Shown piece by piece: positions 43,888-51,632 of a stretch of DNA of 64,000 nucleotides (position 1 is the stretch's first letter; each line of letters starts with the position of its first letter). The DNA lies in NCBI GenBank assembly GCA_905234985.1, contig CAJOJQ010000007.1, positions 1-64,000 on the forward strand. Direction: 5' to 3'. Source of the stretch: an uncultured Christensenellaceae bacterium. GTDB taxonomy: Bacteria; Bacillota; Clostridia; Christensenellales; Aristaeellaceae. Under the pieces are notes generated by a model, which made no database searches, had not been told where the DNA came from, and was given only the letters and a program-made list of their open reading frames with translations. The translations under genes were made by a program, and so were the position numbers.

Positions 43888-44604
43888 TTAAATGGGCGCG
43901 TCCTCCACCGGATCGCCACCGGGCAGGCGCAGGAGCTGAAAGTCCAGCCCATCGCAGGATACGCAGTGGTAACGGATCCCACGATAGGCGCCGTTGACCG
44001 CGCCCCGAAGGGACGGCCCGTGGAGGTGGCCGTATACCACGTCGTCCACCGGATATTTTTCCAGCAGGGCGGACAGGGGCGTTTCCGCCGCGCCCTCCCC
44101 CAGGGGGGGATAGTGGCACAGCACCACCAGCCGTTTGGCCCCTAACTTCACAGCCCTGTCCAGGGACATTTCCATCCGCAGCAGCTCCCGCCGGTAGATT
44201 TTTTCATCCTCCGGCGCGCAGCCCGGCCCCGGCAGGGTCCAGCCCCTGGTGCCGCAGAAGGCCGTATCCTCCAGCCGCATGGCGTCGTTCTGCACGGCGT
44301 ACATGCCCGGGGGCAGCAGATCCCGCAGCCGGGAAATGCCGCACCACCAGTAATCATGATTGCCCCGCAGCAGGATCTTGCGCCCCGGCAGCTCCCCGAT
44401 GCTGCGCAGGTCGTCCATGGCGTCCTCCGTCTGCATGGCCCAGCTGATGTCGCCGGGCAGCAGCACCACGTCTTGTTCCCCCACCTTTTCCCGCCAGTCC
44501 CGGCGGATGCGGTCGAAATGACCGTCCCAGTGGGGGCCGAACACGTTCATGGGCTTATCCGCGCCGCCCTGCAAATGCAAATCGCCGATCGCGTAAATAT
44601 CCAC
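43888..44604 (-). CDS. Metallophosphoesterase
   Basis: A 238-residue calcineurin-like phosphoesterase. The start is a GTG directly after the stop of the upstream gene. The metal-binding motifs are in order: AIGDLHLQGG (residues 5-14), VVLLPGDISWAMQTED, LLRGNHDYWW, VVLCHYPPLGEG and VYGHLHGPSL. It lacks a signal peptide, so it is cytosolic. The substrate is not predictable (nucleotide, phosphoprotein or sugar phosphate). It is fused in translation with the zinc-ribbon protein gene. Confidence 0.9.
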   Translation of the reverse strand: MDIYAIGDLHLQGGADKPMNVFGPHWDGHFDRIRRDWREKVGEQDVVLLPGDISWAMQTEDAMDDLRSIGELPGRKILLRGNHDYWWCGISRLRDLLPPGMYAVQNDAMRLEDTAFCGTRGWTLPGPGCAPEDEKIYRRELLRMEMSLDRAVKLGAKRLVVLCHYPPLGEGAAETPLSALLEKYPVDDVVYGHLHGPSLRGAVNGAYRGIRYHCVSCDGLDFQLLRLPGGDPVEDAPI

Positions 44605-45003
44605 TTACTCTTCGTCTTCCTCGTCTTCGTCCTCGGCTTCTTCCTCGCCCATTTCCTCCAGGGACAGATCGCTTTCGATCTCGTCGTACTCCCGGGGCGG
44701 GATGTCCTCGTCGATTTCGGGGATGATTTCGTCCATGGCGCTGACGGGATCAATGCCTAAGCTGGCTTCGTCCACCCGCGCTTCGTTTTCTTCTTCCTCG
44801 CGCTCCTGGTTTGCGTTCATTTCCTTCAGGCAGAACAGGCACACGTCCTTGCCGGGCAGGGCCGGGGCCTCGTTGCACACGGTACACAGCTCGATTTCCT
44901 CGTGCTGGCTTTCGCCCTTCATTTCCCGCTTGCAGATTTTGCAGTATCCTTCTTCCGGGGTGATGTAGTTCAATTCACACCGGGGGCATTTGATCAACCG
45001 CAT
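44605..45003 (-). CDS. Zinc-ribbon protein with acidic C-terminal tail
   Basis: A 132-residue protein. The start MRLIKCPRCELNYI follows GGAAAGGAAGG. Two pairs of zinc knuckles are visible: CPRC with CKIC in the first 25 residues, and CTVC with CLFC around residues 40-60. The remaining half is strongly acidic, ending in a run of Glu and Asp. This could be a nucleic-acid or protein adaptor with a flexible tail. I do not recognise a named family. It abuts the phosphoesterase gene without a gap, which suggests joint function. Confidence 0.65.
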   Translation of the reverse strand: MRLIKCPRCELNYITPEEGYCKICKREMKGESQHEEIELCTVCNEAPALPGKDVCLFCLKEMNANQEREEEENEARVDEASLGIDPVSAMDEIIPEIDEDIPPREYDEIESDLSLEEMGEEEAEDEDEEDEE

Positions 45004-45124
45004 TGAACGATTTCCTTCCTTTCCATACATTCCCATGGCAGCCGGATGGCAAATGAATTGCATTTCGTGGTATTTTCGCTTACGATTTCCATGCGGATCA
45101 AATCATGACAAAGGAGGATCACAC

Positions 45125-45847
45125 ATGAAACGGTTTTGCTTGTATCTTTTGGCGCTCCTGACGCTGTTCCTCGGCGCGGCCCTGGCGGAAGGCGATTGCC
45201 CGCTGAACTGCGCCCAATGCCGGAACGAAAGGGACTGCTTTGCCTGCCCGTACTGCGCGGTGCTGTTTCAGACCGCGCGTCCGGCATTGACGGTGAAGCC
45301 TGCTCCCACCGCAACGGTCAAGCCCGCCTGTGACGTGACCGGGAATTCCGCCTGCGCGGCGACAGTCAAGCCCGCCCCGACGGTGAAACCCTCGCTCGCG
45401 CCGCAGGTTTCCGCGCCCAATGTACCAAATTCTTCCCCAAGCACGGGTGATTATACTACATTATCCGCCACAGTGCAAGAGCAAAAGATGCTGAATTTGC
45501 TGAATCAGGATCGGACCCGGAACGGTCTTTCCGCCCTGCCCCTGGACAGCCAGCTATCCGCCATCGCCCGGGCCAAATCCCAGGAAATGATGGAGAAGGG
45601 CTACTTTGCCCACGAATCCCCCACCTGGGGCAAGGCTGCCTCCATGCTCACCGCCTTCGGCTACGCCTATAACGGCGTGGGGGAAAACATCGCCCACCAT
45701 GCCACCGTGGAAAAAACCGAGGCCGCTTTCCTGAGCAGTTCCGCCCATCGCATCATCATGATGGGCAGCCAGTGGAAGAAGGTGGGCATCGGGATCTGTA
45801 CGGACAAAAACGGCTATGTATACGTGACGGAGCTGTTCGTCCGCTGA
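45125..45847 (+). CDS. Secreted CAP-domain (SCP/PR1-like) protein
   Basis: A 240-residue exported protein. The signal peptide is residues 1-20 (MKRFCLYLLALLTLFLGAAL). It is followed by a Cys-rich patch with six Cys in paired spacing (CPLNCAQC ... CFACPYC), a low-complexity linker with TVKPAPT repeats, and a C-terminal CAP domain (LLNQDRTRNGLSALP, KGYFAHESPTWG, GVGENIAHH, HRIIMMGSQWKKVGIG). CAP proteins of this kind are common in Gram-positive secretomes and in spore coats (YkwD); activity is unknown. The Cys patch before the linker is unusual. A perfect AAAGGAGG site precedes the ATG. Confidence 0.88.
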   Translation: MKRFCLYLLALLTLFLGAALAEGDCPLNCAQCRNERDCFACPYCAVLFQTARPALTVKPAPTATVKPACDVTGNSACAATVKPAPTVKPSLAPQVSAPNVPNSSPSTGDYTTLSATVQEQKMLNLLNQDRTRNGLSALPLDSQLSAIARAKSQEMMEKGYFAHESPTWGKAASMLTAFGYAYNGVGENIAHHATVEKTEAAFLSSSAHRIIMMGSQWKKVGIGICTDKNGYVYVTELFVR

Positions 45848-46186
45848 ATAGAAAGTCGTCCAAAGTTATTCATTCGGATATTATCAGCGAATGTTGGAAA
45901 TAATGGGGGGATTGTCAAGGGGAACTCCCCGTTGACTGCAATCCGCAGCGGTGGCGTGTACGCCGCGAGGACGGAAAAATTCAGAAGGGAGCGTAGACGA
46001 CCGGATGAATTTTTCCTACCTTACGGTTTTTCCGCCCGGAAATCCCGTAGGGATTTTAGGAAAAACCGAAGAGGGTTCCCGAAAGGGGGAAGGATTCCCC
46101 CTTTCGCACCATTCAGCGTCAGCTGAATGGCGGTGATCTGCAAAGAACGGGGAGAAAGCGCGAAAAACGCCTTCTTCCCCGTTCTT
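45848..46186. repeat. Intergenic island of nested hairpins
   Basis: No gene is visible. The stretch contains several perfect or near-perfect hairpins: GGAAAAATTC/GAATTTTTCC, AAATCCC/GGGATTT, CGAAAGGGGGAA/TTCCCCCTTTCG, ATTCAGC/GCTGAAT and AAGAACGGGGA/TCCCCGTTCTT. It is of the same style as the element at 28579-29033 and shares the GAACTCCCCGT motif with its right end. Confidence 0.55.
46143..46186 (-). terminator. Possible terminator hairpin after the small hypothetical gene
   Basis: The stem AAGAACGGGGA/TCCCCGTTCTT starts at the minus-strand gene stop. The T tract is short, so efficiency is doubtful. It is also the right end of the hairpin island. Confidence 0.4.
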
Positions 46187-46441
46187 TTACCGTTTCCATA
46201 CCTGATGCAGCGCCGCCCGGTTTGGGTCTCTTCGGGCAGGGACGGAAAGCGTTTGGACGGCGGGCTGATCCGCGCTTCCGGCGGTACGGGCCGCGCCCAG
46301 CCGCATTTCCCCCATCCGCTGCCCCGCCTGCAAAACGGTTTTCAGCGCCGCCCCCCGGGCCTCATGCCGGGGCAGGGCGGTGAGCAGCGCCGCTTCTTCC
46401 GTTTTCAGCGCCGTTTTTTGGGCGTCTTTCCACAAGGACAT
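46187..46441 (-). CDS. Hypothetical small protein
   Basis: An 84-residue basic, Ala-rich protein with start MSLWKDAQKTALKTEEAALL after a GAGGTGG site. It is mostly helical in character, with a disordered-looking C-terminal part rich in Arg and Ala. It has no membrane segment and no recognisable domain. It is short, compositionally biased and flanked by repeats, so it may not be a real gene. It follows the acetyltransferase gene on the same strand. Confidence 0.35.
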   Translation of the reverse strand: MSLWKDAQKTALKTEEAALLTALPRHEARGAALKTVLQAGQRMGEMRLGAARTAGSADQPAVQTLSVPARRDPNRAALHQVWKR

Positions 46442-46510
46442 GGCATCCACCTCGCTTCTGACGGTTTTGCCACATCCTATGCAAGCCCTTGCCCTGCGGT
46501 GCAGGGCAGC

Positions 46511-46610
46511 GATGAGAGTTGAGAGTTGAGATTGAATACAGTTTACTTGAATACAGAAATCCCGGGAAACAAACCTCATCTCAACTCTCAACTCTAAACT
46601 CTCAACTCTC
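46511..46610. repeat. Heptad-armed palindrome, family B copy 2
   Basis: Left arm 46511-46532 (GAGAGTT units), right arm 46578-46610. It lies eight bases from the acetyltransferase stop. The core differs from the other copies (GATTGAATACAG). Confidence 0.85.
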
Positions 46611-46617
46611 TGCCGAT

Positions 46618-47745
46618 TTATTCCGGACAGACTTCGTTCAAACTCTTTTCATACTGCCTGTACACCCGATACAGGTGGGACGCCAGCTTTTCCGTATTGG
46701 CGATGGAGGGGATGCTGGTTTCATCCACCGTGGAACCTTCCACCCACTGGATGCCCAGGGATTTGGCCCCCAAATAGGCCTCGTAGAACATGGCGGTGTT
46801 CACGCCCTTATGCTGATATTCCGGCACCACGAACTGCATGCTGCACCGAGCGCCGTGGATCCTGCTCTTTCCCAGCACGTAATGCAGCCATCCGAAGGGC
46901 AATATCCGGCCCTTCATCTTTTTCAGCACCTGATTGTAATCGGGGAAAGCGATCACCAGGCCGATGGGCCGCTTATCGGCATACGCCATCACCGTCATTT
47001 CAGACCGATAATACCGGCGCAGGCGCTTGACCGCCCGCCGCAAATCGCCGTAGGTGGGCACGTTCCACTCCCATTCCGGCGGGAAGGCTTCGCGGATGAT
47101 GCGGTTCACGCTGTGCAGCAGCTTTTCCTCGCTTTCCGGCGTCCACTGCACATGCTCCACCCGGAAGCCGAAGCGCTTCTTGGCCCGGGGCACGATTTCC
47201 TCCAGGGCGTGCTGGTCGAATTCATCCATGCGCATGAAATACGCCAAATGATCCCGGTGCTTTTTGAACCCGCACTTTTCAAAATAATCGCCGTAATAGG
47301 AAGGATTGTAGGGGTTGAACAGCACCGGCGGCCCGTCGAAGCCCTGCACCAGCAGGCCCTTGCTGAAATCGTCCGCCGTCATGGAGGACGGGCCGATCAC
47401 GTTTTCCATGCCCTCCTCCCGCAGATAGGCGCACGCCGCGTCCAGGGCCGTGCGGGCGTAATCAGGCCGCTGGGCGCACTCGAACATGGAAATGTACCCG
47501 TATTTCCGGTTCAGCCGCTCGTTCAGCCGCTCGTCAATGCCCGCCATCACCCGGGCCACCGGCTTTTCCCCGTCGTATACCAGGAAAAACCGCCGGGGGT
47601 CGTCGTGATTCTTGCACAGGGAACGCAACTGATCCCCGATCAGCGGCGGCACCCAGTTGGGATCGTCCTTGTATAATTGGAAGGGAAGCATCACAAAGGG
47701 CCGCAGGGCGGCGCGGTTCTGCTCCAAAATCTCTACCCGGATCAT
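46618..47745 (-). CDS. GNAT-like N-acetyltransferase family protein
   Basis: A 375-residue cytosolic protein of the YghO type. A first domain begins FVMLPFQLYKDDPNWVPPL. The C-terminal GNAT-like domain has the acyl-CoA-binding style VVPEYQHKGVNTAMFYEAY near residue 305, followed by WVEGSTVDETSIPSIANTEKL and a YRVYRQYEK end. The substrate is unknown; a role in lipid or amino-acid acylation is possible. The start follows AAAAGAGGGTG. It is flanked on both sides by family B palindromes. Confidence 0.78.
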   Translation of the reverse strand: MIRVEILEQNRAALRPFVMLPFQLYKDDPNWVPPLIGDQLRSLCKNHDDPRRFFLVYDGEKPVARVMAGIDERLNERLNRKYGYISMFECAQRPDYARTALDAACAYLREEGMENVIGPSSMTADDFSKGLLVQGFDGPPVLFNPYNPSYYGDYFEKCGFKKHRDHLAYFMRMDEFDQHALEEIVPRAKKRFGFRVEHVQWTPESEEKLLHSVNRIIREAFPPEWEWNVPTYGDLRRAVKRLRRYYRSEMTVMAYADKRPIGLVIAFPDYNQVLKKMKGRILPFGWLHYVLGKSRIHGARCSMQFVVPEYQHKGVNTAMFYEAYLGAKSLGIQWVEGSTVDETSIPSIANTEKLASHLYRVYRQYEKSLNEVCPE

Positions 47746-47860
47746 GTGTTCACCCTCTTTTGGTGATTTTCTTCAAATTGATTATACCATCCGGCGGGCC
47801 GTTTGTCAAAGCGCGCTTTCAGCTTGCTTGGGGCTTACGCATAAATCGAGATTTGGCGGC

Positions 47861-47980
47861 AGAGTTGAGAGCGGAGAGTTGAGAGTTGAGATTTATATAG
47901 TTGACCAACTGTGGTCGCCTATTGATAGACACTATAATATCTCAACTCTCCACTCTCAACTCTCAACTCTCAACTCTCTC
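47861..47980. repeat. Heptad-armed palindrome, family B copy 3
   Basis: Left arm from 47861 with GAGAGTT units, right arm to 47980 with CTCAACT units. The loop holds the core GAGATTTATATAGTTGA, shared exactly with copy 4, and ACTATAATATCTC on the other side. It lies about 24 bases from the tatD stop. Confidence 0.88.
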
Positions 47981-48003
47981 CCCCATAAATCCCAAGCTGT
48001 CCT

Positions 48004-48798
48004 TCATGCGAGATTTTCACCGGGCTGCTCCAGCGGGATGCCGTACAGCACGCAGGCGTTGTTCCAGGTGATTTCCGCCATATCCTCCTCCGGGATTTCC
48101 CGAAGCTCCGCCAGCTTCCGCAGGGTGTACTGCACGTTGGCCGGTTCGTTCCTGCGGCCCCGCATGGGTTCGGGGGCCAGATAGGGGCTGTCCGTTTCCA
48201 CCAGCAGCCGGTCCAGGGGCACTTCCCGGGCAGCCGCCTGGAGATGGGGCGCTTTTTTGAACGTCAGCGGCCCGGCAAAGGAGATATAGAAGCCCATTTT
48301 CACGTATTCCCGGGCGATTTCCGGGCTGCCGGAAAAACAATGGATGATCCCTTCAGGCAGTTGCTTGCGGCTCCGAAAAAAATCCACCATATCCCCGTGA
48401 GCGTCCCGGATATGGAAAATGACGGGCTTGCCTAATTTCACCGCCAAATCCACCTGCTCCCCCATGACGCGCATCTGCACGTCCCGGGGCGACAGATCGT
48501 AATAGTAATCCAGGCCGATTTCTCCCAGCGCTTTCACCCGGGGATGGGCCAGCATTTCCGTGAGCCTGTCCAAATAATCCGGCGGCGCGTCTTTGGCCTC
48601 GTGGGGGTGTACCCCGGCGGCGGCGTATACGCCCGGATGCGTTTCCGCCAGGGCCATGCACCGGCGGGAAGAATCAAGATCGCTGCCCACGCACACGCAG
48701 CGCGTCACCCGCGCTTCCCGCATACGGCGGTAGGCGTCCTCCCGGTCCTCGTCGAATTTCGCGTCGTCCAAATGGCAGTGAGTGTCGAATATGCGCAT
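48004..48798 (-). CDS. tatD: TatD-family metal-dependent hydrolase (DNase)
   Basis: A 264-residue TIM-barrel hydrolase. Metal ligands are recognisable: DTHCHLD (residues 4-10), LGEIGLDYYY with its Glu, FHIRDAHGD, GIIHCFSGSPE and VETDSPYLAPEP with its Asp. Family members are 3'-5' DNases involved in repair or DNA degradation. The length is normal. The start follows AAAGGAAA. Family B palindromes lie on both sides of the gene. Confidence 0.94.
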   Translation of the reverse strand: MRIFDTHCHLDDAKFDEDREDAYRRMREARVTRCVCVGSDLDSSRRCMALAETHPGVYAAAGVHPHEAKDAPPDYLDRLTEMLAHPRVKALGEIGLDYYYDLSPRDVQMRVMGEQVDLAVKLGKPVIFHIRDAHGDMVDFFRSRKQLPEGIIHCFSGSPEIAREYVKMGFYISFAGPLTFKKAPHLQAAAREVPLDRLLVETDSPYLAPEPMRGRRNEPANVQYTLRKLAELREIPEEDMAEITWNNACVLYGIPLEQPGENLA

Positions 48799-48834
48799 GG
48801 TATTATTTCCTTTAATGTCTGTTATTGAGCATAA

Positions 48835-48936
48835 GAGATGAGAGTTGAGAGTTGAGATTTATATAGTTGATAAATCTTAGTCCATAATGACCGAGTATAT
48901 AAAAATCTCAACTCTCAACTCTTAACTCCCAACTCT
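48835..48936. repeat. Heptad-armed palindrome, family B copy 4
   Basis: Left arm 48835-48858 with GAGAGTT units and core GAGATTTATATAGTTGA; right arm 48904-48936. It lies directly behind the divIVA terminator and about 35 bases upstream of the tatD start. Confidence 0.88.
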
Positions 48937-48937
48937 G

Positions 48938-48968
48938 AAAAAAATCCCCGGCCATATCCGCCGGGGAA
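48938..48968 (-). terminator. Terminator of the divIVA gene
   Basis: On the minus strand the stem TTCCCCGGC/GCCGGGGA is followed by seven T residues, about 18 bases after the divIVA stop. Confidence 0.85.
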
Positions 48969-48985
48969 TCGCGCCGAAAACGGAA

Positions 48986-49525
48986 TCACTCGAACAGGGC
49001 CGTTTCCGATTTCAGGATATGCTGCTGTTCCTCGATCAGGCGGAGGAACCGTTCGCGGTAATCCTTGGCGGTCTGGCGCAGCATTTCCACTTCCTGCTGC
49101 AGATCGCTCTTTTCGGCCTCCAGGTCCTCCAGGCCCATGGACGCCCGATTGGTGGCGCCCTTCATGATCTCCTCGGCCTTGGCTTTGGCTTCGGCGATCG
49201 TCTCGTCGTACACCTTCTGGGCCTGGGCCAGCAGCCGCTGGGCCGCTTCGCTGGAACCCTGCGCCTTGGGTGCTTCCGCCGCCTTGGGGGCGGGAGCGGG
49301 CGTGGGGATGGCCGCGGGCGGGGGCACTGGGGCGGGGATGGCGGAGGAAACGAAGGCGTTATGGGAGGCTTGGTTCAGCCGCTGGGTCAGGGTGGCGATT
49401 TCTTCCTGCATGGCCACCATTTCGTCGCAGATTTCATCCAGGAACTCGTCCACCTCTACGGGGTCGTACCCCCGCATTTTGGTTTTGAATTCCTTTTCCT
49501 CGATCATGGCAACAGTAATCGGCAT
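48986..49525 (-). CDS. divIVA: DivIVA-domain protein
   Basis: A 179-residue coiled-coil protein that localises to curved membrane at septum and poles. The start MPITVAMIEEKEF follows AAAGGAG. The N-terminal lipid-binding domain has MRGYDPVEVDEFLDEI. A Pro/Ala-rich linker (about residues 70-100) separates it from a C-terminal coiled coil (LEAEKSDLQQEVEMLRQ). It is the last gene of the yggS-sepF-yggT-divIVA group, as in most Firmicutes. Confidence 0.92.
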   Translation of the reverse strand: MPITVAMIEEKEFKTKMRGYDPVEVDEFLDEICDEMVAMQEEIATLTQRLNQASHNAFVSSAIPAPVPPPAAIPTPAPAPKAAEAPKAQGSSEAAQRLLAQAQKVYDETIAEAKAKAEEIMKGATNRASMGLEDLEAEKSDLQQEVEMLRQTAKDYRERFLRLIEEQQHILKSETALFE

Positions 49526-49562
49526 GTTCAGGCTCCTTTCCGTATGCATCATTCAATTTGTA

Positions 49563-49823
49563 TCAGAAGAAAATTCCTAAAACCATACGCACGATGTAGC
49601 AGAGCGCCGCCGCGGCCAGCGGACCCGCGTTGATATTGAACCGCTTCTCCGGCAGCAAACGGGCAGCTACCCGGCTGCCGATCTGCATGCCCGGCGCACA
49701 CAGCTTTTCCAGCGTGACCATCCAGGGGCGCTGCGCGCTGCTCACATAAGGCAGGGCGAACTGCACCAGCTGCATCATGGCGTACACGCTCAGCAGAAAA
49801 CGAATCACGCGGATGATTCCCAT
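49563..49823 (-). CDS. YggT-family membrane protein
   Basis: An 86-residue protein with two hydrophobic segments (IRFLLSVYAMMQLVQF and LAAAALCYIVRMVLGIFF) around a loop with a CAPGMQIGSRVAARLLPE motif typical of YggT, where it is usually P-piRrlLP. The function is unknown but the gene is almost always next to sepF or yggS. A GGAAAGAGGT site precedes the ATG. Confidence 0.85.
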   Translation of the reverse strand: MGIIRVIRFLLSVYAMMQLVQFALPYVSSAQRPWMVTLEKLCAPGMQIGSRVAARLLPEKRFNINAGPLAAAALCYIVRMVLGIFF

Positions 49824-49855
49824 AGTTCTTACCTCTTTCCAGCCAAGTATTCAGC

Positions 49856-50926
49856 TTACTGCTCCCCGGCGGCCTGCGCGTCGTCCGGCGCGTAGCCGTA
49901 GCCCGCGGGCTGGGCGGAAAAGGCCGGAGGCTGGGCCATTTGGGGCGCGGGCCGCTGATAGAAGCTCTGGCGGGGTTCCTCCGGAGCCGCCGCCCGCTGG
50001 GAAAACGCCTGCGTCCCGGCGTAAGGCTGGGCGGCGGGCTGGGGCTGGGGCTGCTGCTGGGGCGCGTAAGCCACGCGCTGGCCCGCGGCAAAGCCGGGCT
50101 GATAATTCCGGGCCTGGGGCCGGGCGGGAGCGCTGTTCATGGTGTTGGTGGCCTGGTCGGCAAACACCGCCATGGTCTGGGGCGCCAGCAGATACACGCC
50201 GTGGCGCGATACTTTGGTGATGGTGGCGGTGAGGGAATAGCACGCGCCGCTCAGCGTATCCACCAGACGGCGCATTTCGCTGGGATCGCCGATGTTTTCC
50301 ATCACGATCACCACGGCGTCCCCATTGCGCAGCAGCGTAATGGCGCTGCGGCAATCCCCCATGCCCCGGGCGTTGATCACCCGGGCGGAAAGCAGGCTGG
50401 CAGCCGTCTGGGCCGCCTCCTGGGCGGGCGCTTCGGCGTTCTGAACCGGCTGGGCGGCCTGGGCGGGCTGGGCGTTCTGGCGGCCCATGTTCTGCTGGTA
50501 CGCTCCGAAATCCACCACGTTTTCCTGCTGCCGCGCCGTGTGGGTCTGCGTCCGGCGGGCGCGGGCCTGGGCGGGCTGGGGCTGCTGATATCCGGCTTGC
50601 TGCTGATAGGGCTGCTGATACGCGGCCTGCTGCTGATAGGGCTGCTGATATCCACCCTGCTGCTGATAGGGCTGCTGATATCCACCCTGCTGCTGATAGG
50701 GCTGCTGATATCCGCCCTGCTGCTGATAGGGCTGCTGATACGCGCCCTGCTGCTGATAGGGCTGCTGGTAGCCCTCATCCTGCTGGGCATACGCCTGATT
50801 CCGCGCATCCTGATACGCGCCCCGCGTCCGCTGCTGCGGCGGCGCCTGACGTCCGCTGTAAAAGAAATTGTTATACGCGGTCCTGACCGAGTTTTTCAGG
50901 CTGCCGAAGATATCGCCCACTGCCAT
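49856..50926 (-). CDS. sepF: Cell division protein SepF with extended repeat linker
   Basis: A 356-residue protein, more than twice the usual 150. The membrane-binding start is MAVGDIFGSLKNSVRTAYN. It is followed by a long linker in which a 10-residue unit of type GGYQQPYQQQ is repeated about six and a half times (roughly residues 45-115). The SepF domain (SARVINARGMGDCRSAI to MAVFAD, about residues 175-255) polymerises into rings and binds the FtsZ tail. A second low-complexity tail follows. The linker is very similar in composition to the FtsZ tail encoded at 29098. Confidence 0.9.
   Translation of the reverse strand: MAVGDIFGSLKNSVRTAYNNFFYSGRQAPPQQRTRGAYQDARNQAYAQQDEGYQQPYQQQGAYQQPYQQQGGYQQPYQQQGGYQQPYQQQGGYQQPYQQQAAYQQPYQQQAGYQQPQPAQARARRTQTHTARQQENVVDFGAYQQNMGRQNAQPAQAAQPVQNAEAPAQEAAQTAASLLSARVINARGMGDCRSAITLLRNGDAVVIVMENIGDPSEMRRLVDTLSGACYSLTATITKVSRHGVYLLAPQTMAVFADQATNTMNSAPARPQARNYQPGFAAGQRVAYAPQQQPQPQPAAQPYAGTQAFSQRAAAPEEPRQSFYQRPAPQMAQPPAFSAQPAGYGYAPDDAQAAGEQ
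50577..50775. repeat. Tandem 30-base repeats inside sepF
   Basis: About six and a half copies of a 30-base unit, coding on the minus strand for GGYQQPYQQQ. Copies are almost identical at the nucleotide level, so the tract is prone to length changes by slippage or recombination. Confidence 0.9.
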
Positions 50927-50948
50927 TTTGCGTTAATCCTCCCGTGTT

Positions 50949-51617
50949 TTATCGAAACAGAGCCGAACCCACGCGCACCATGGTGGCCCCGTGGCGGGCG
51001 GCCAGACCGTAATCCTGGCTCATGCCCATGGACAGCTCCGTCATATCCGTTCCTTCCACCGCTTCCTGCCGGCACCGGTCCAGCAGCGCCCGCATGCGGG
51101 CAAAATACCCTTCGATGATTGCCGTTTCCGCCCCCAGGGGCATCATGGTCATCAGGCCCCGGACGTGCAGCCCCGGCAGGGCCGCGCACAGCCGCAGGAA
51201 GGGAAATAAGTTTTCTTCCTCAATGCCGCCCTTCTGCGGTTCCCGGGCGATATTGACCTGAATCAGCACCGGCATGCGCAGATTCGCCTTCTGGGCCTGC
51301 CGGTCGATCTCCCGGGCCAGGCTTTCATGATCCAGGGAATGGATCATGCACACGTCCCGGATGATGTACTTTACTTTGTTGGACTGGAGCTGGCCGATCA
51401 GGTGGACGGAAAACCGTCCTCCCAAGCCGGGCAGCTTGTCCCGGATGGCCTGTACCCGGTTTTCGCCGATATCAGTGACGCCCGCGTTCTCCAGCGGCAG
51501 AATCTGCTCCACTGTGGAATACTTGGTCACCGCGATCAGCCGGGGCGGGCGGCCCCAGGCGGCGCTTTCCCGCGCCAGGGTTTCCCGCACGCTGTTTACT
51601 CTTTCTTCCAGTGTCAT
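50949..51617 (-). CDS. yggS: PLP homeostasis protein, YggS/PROSC family
   Basis: A 222-residue alanine-racemase-fold protein that binds pyridoxal phosphate. The start ATG at 51617 lies about ten bases after AAGGGAG. The PLP lysine is in LIAVTKYST near residue 32. Other motifs are DIGENRVQ, HLIGQLQSNKVKY and the C-terminal LSMGMSQDY with VRVGSALF. It buffers PLP and affects amino-acid metabolism. It is located in the conserved position between the HlyD-like gene and sepF. Confidence 0.94.
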   Translation of the reverse strand: MTLEERVNSVRETLARESAAWGRPPRLIAVTKYSTVEQILPLENAGVTDIGENRVQAIRDKLPGLGGRFSVHLIGQLQSNKVKYIIRDVCMIHSLDHESLAREIDRQAQKANLRMPVLIQVNIAREPQKGGIEEENLFPFLRLCAALPGLHVRGLMTMMPLGAETAIIEGYFARMRALLDRCRQEAVEGTDMTELSMGMSQDYGLAARHGATMVRVGSALFR

Positions 51618-51632
51618 GCCCAGCAATCTCCC

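Noticed and set aside
50577-50775. Regular 30-base repeats that could suggest a CRISPR array
   Set aside because: There are no unique spacers. The units are directly adjacent and code in frame for the SepF linker.
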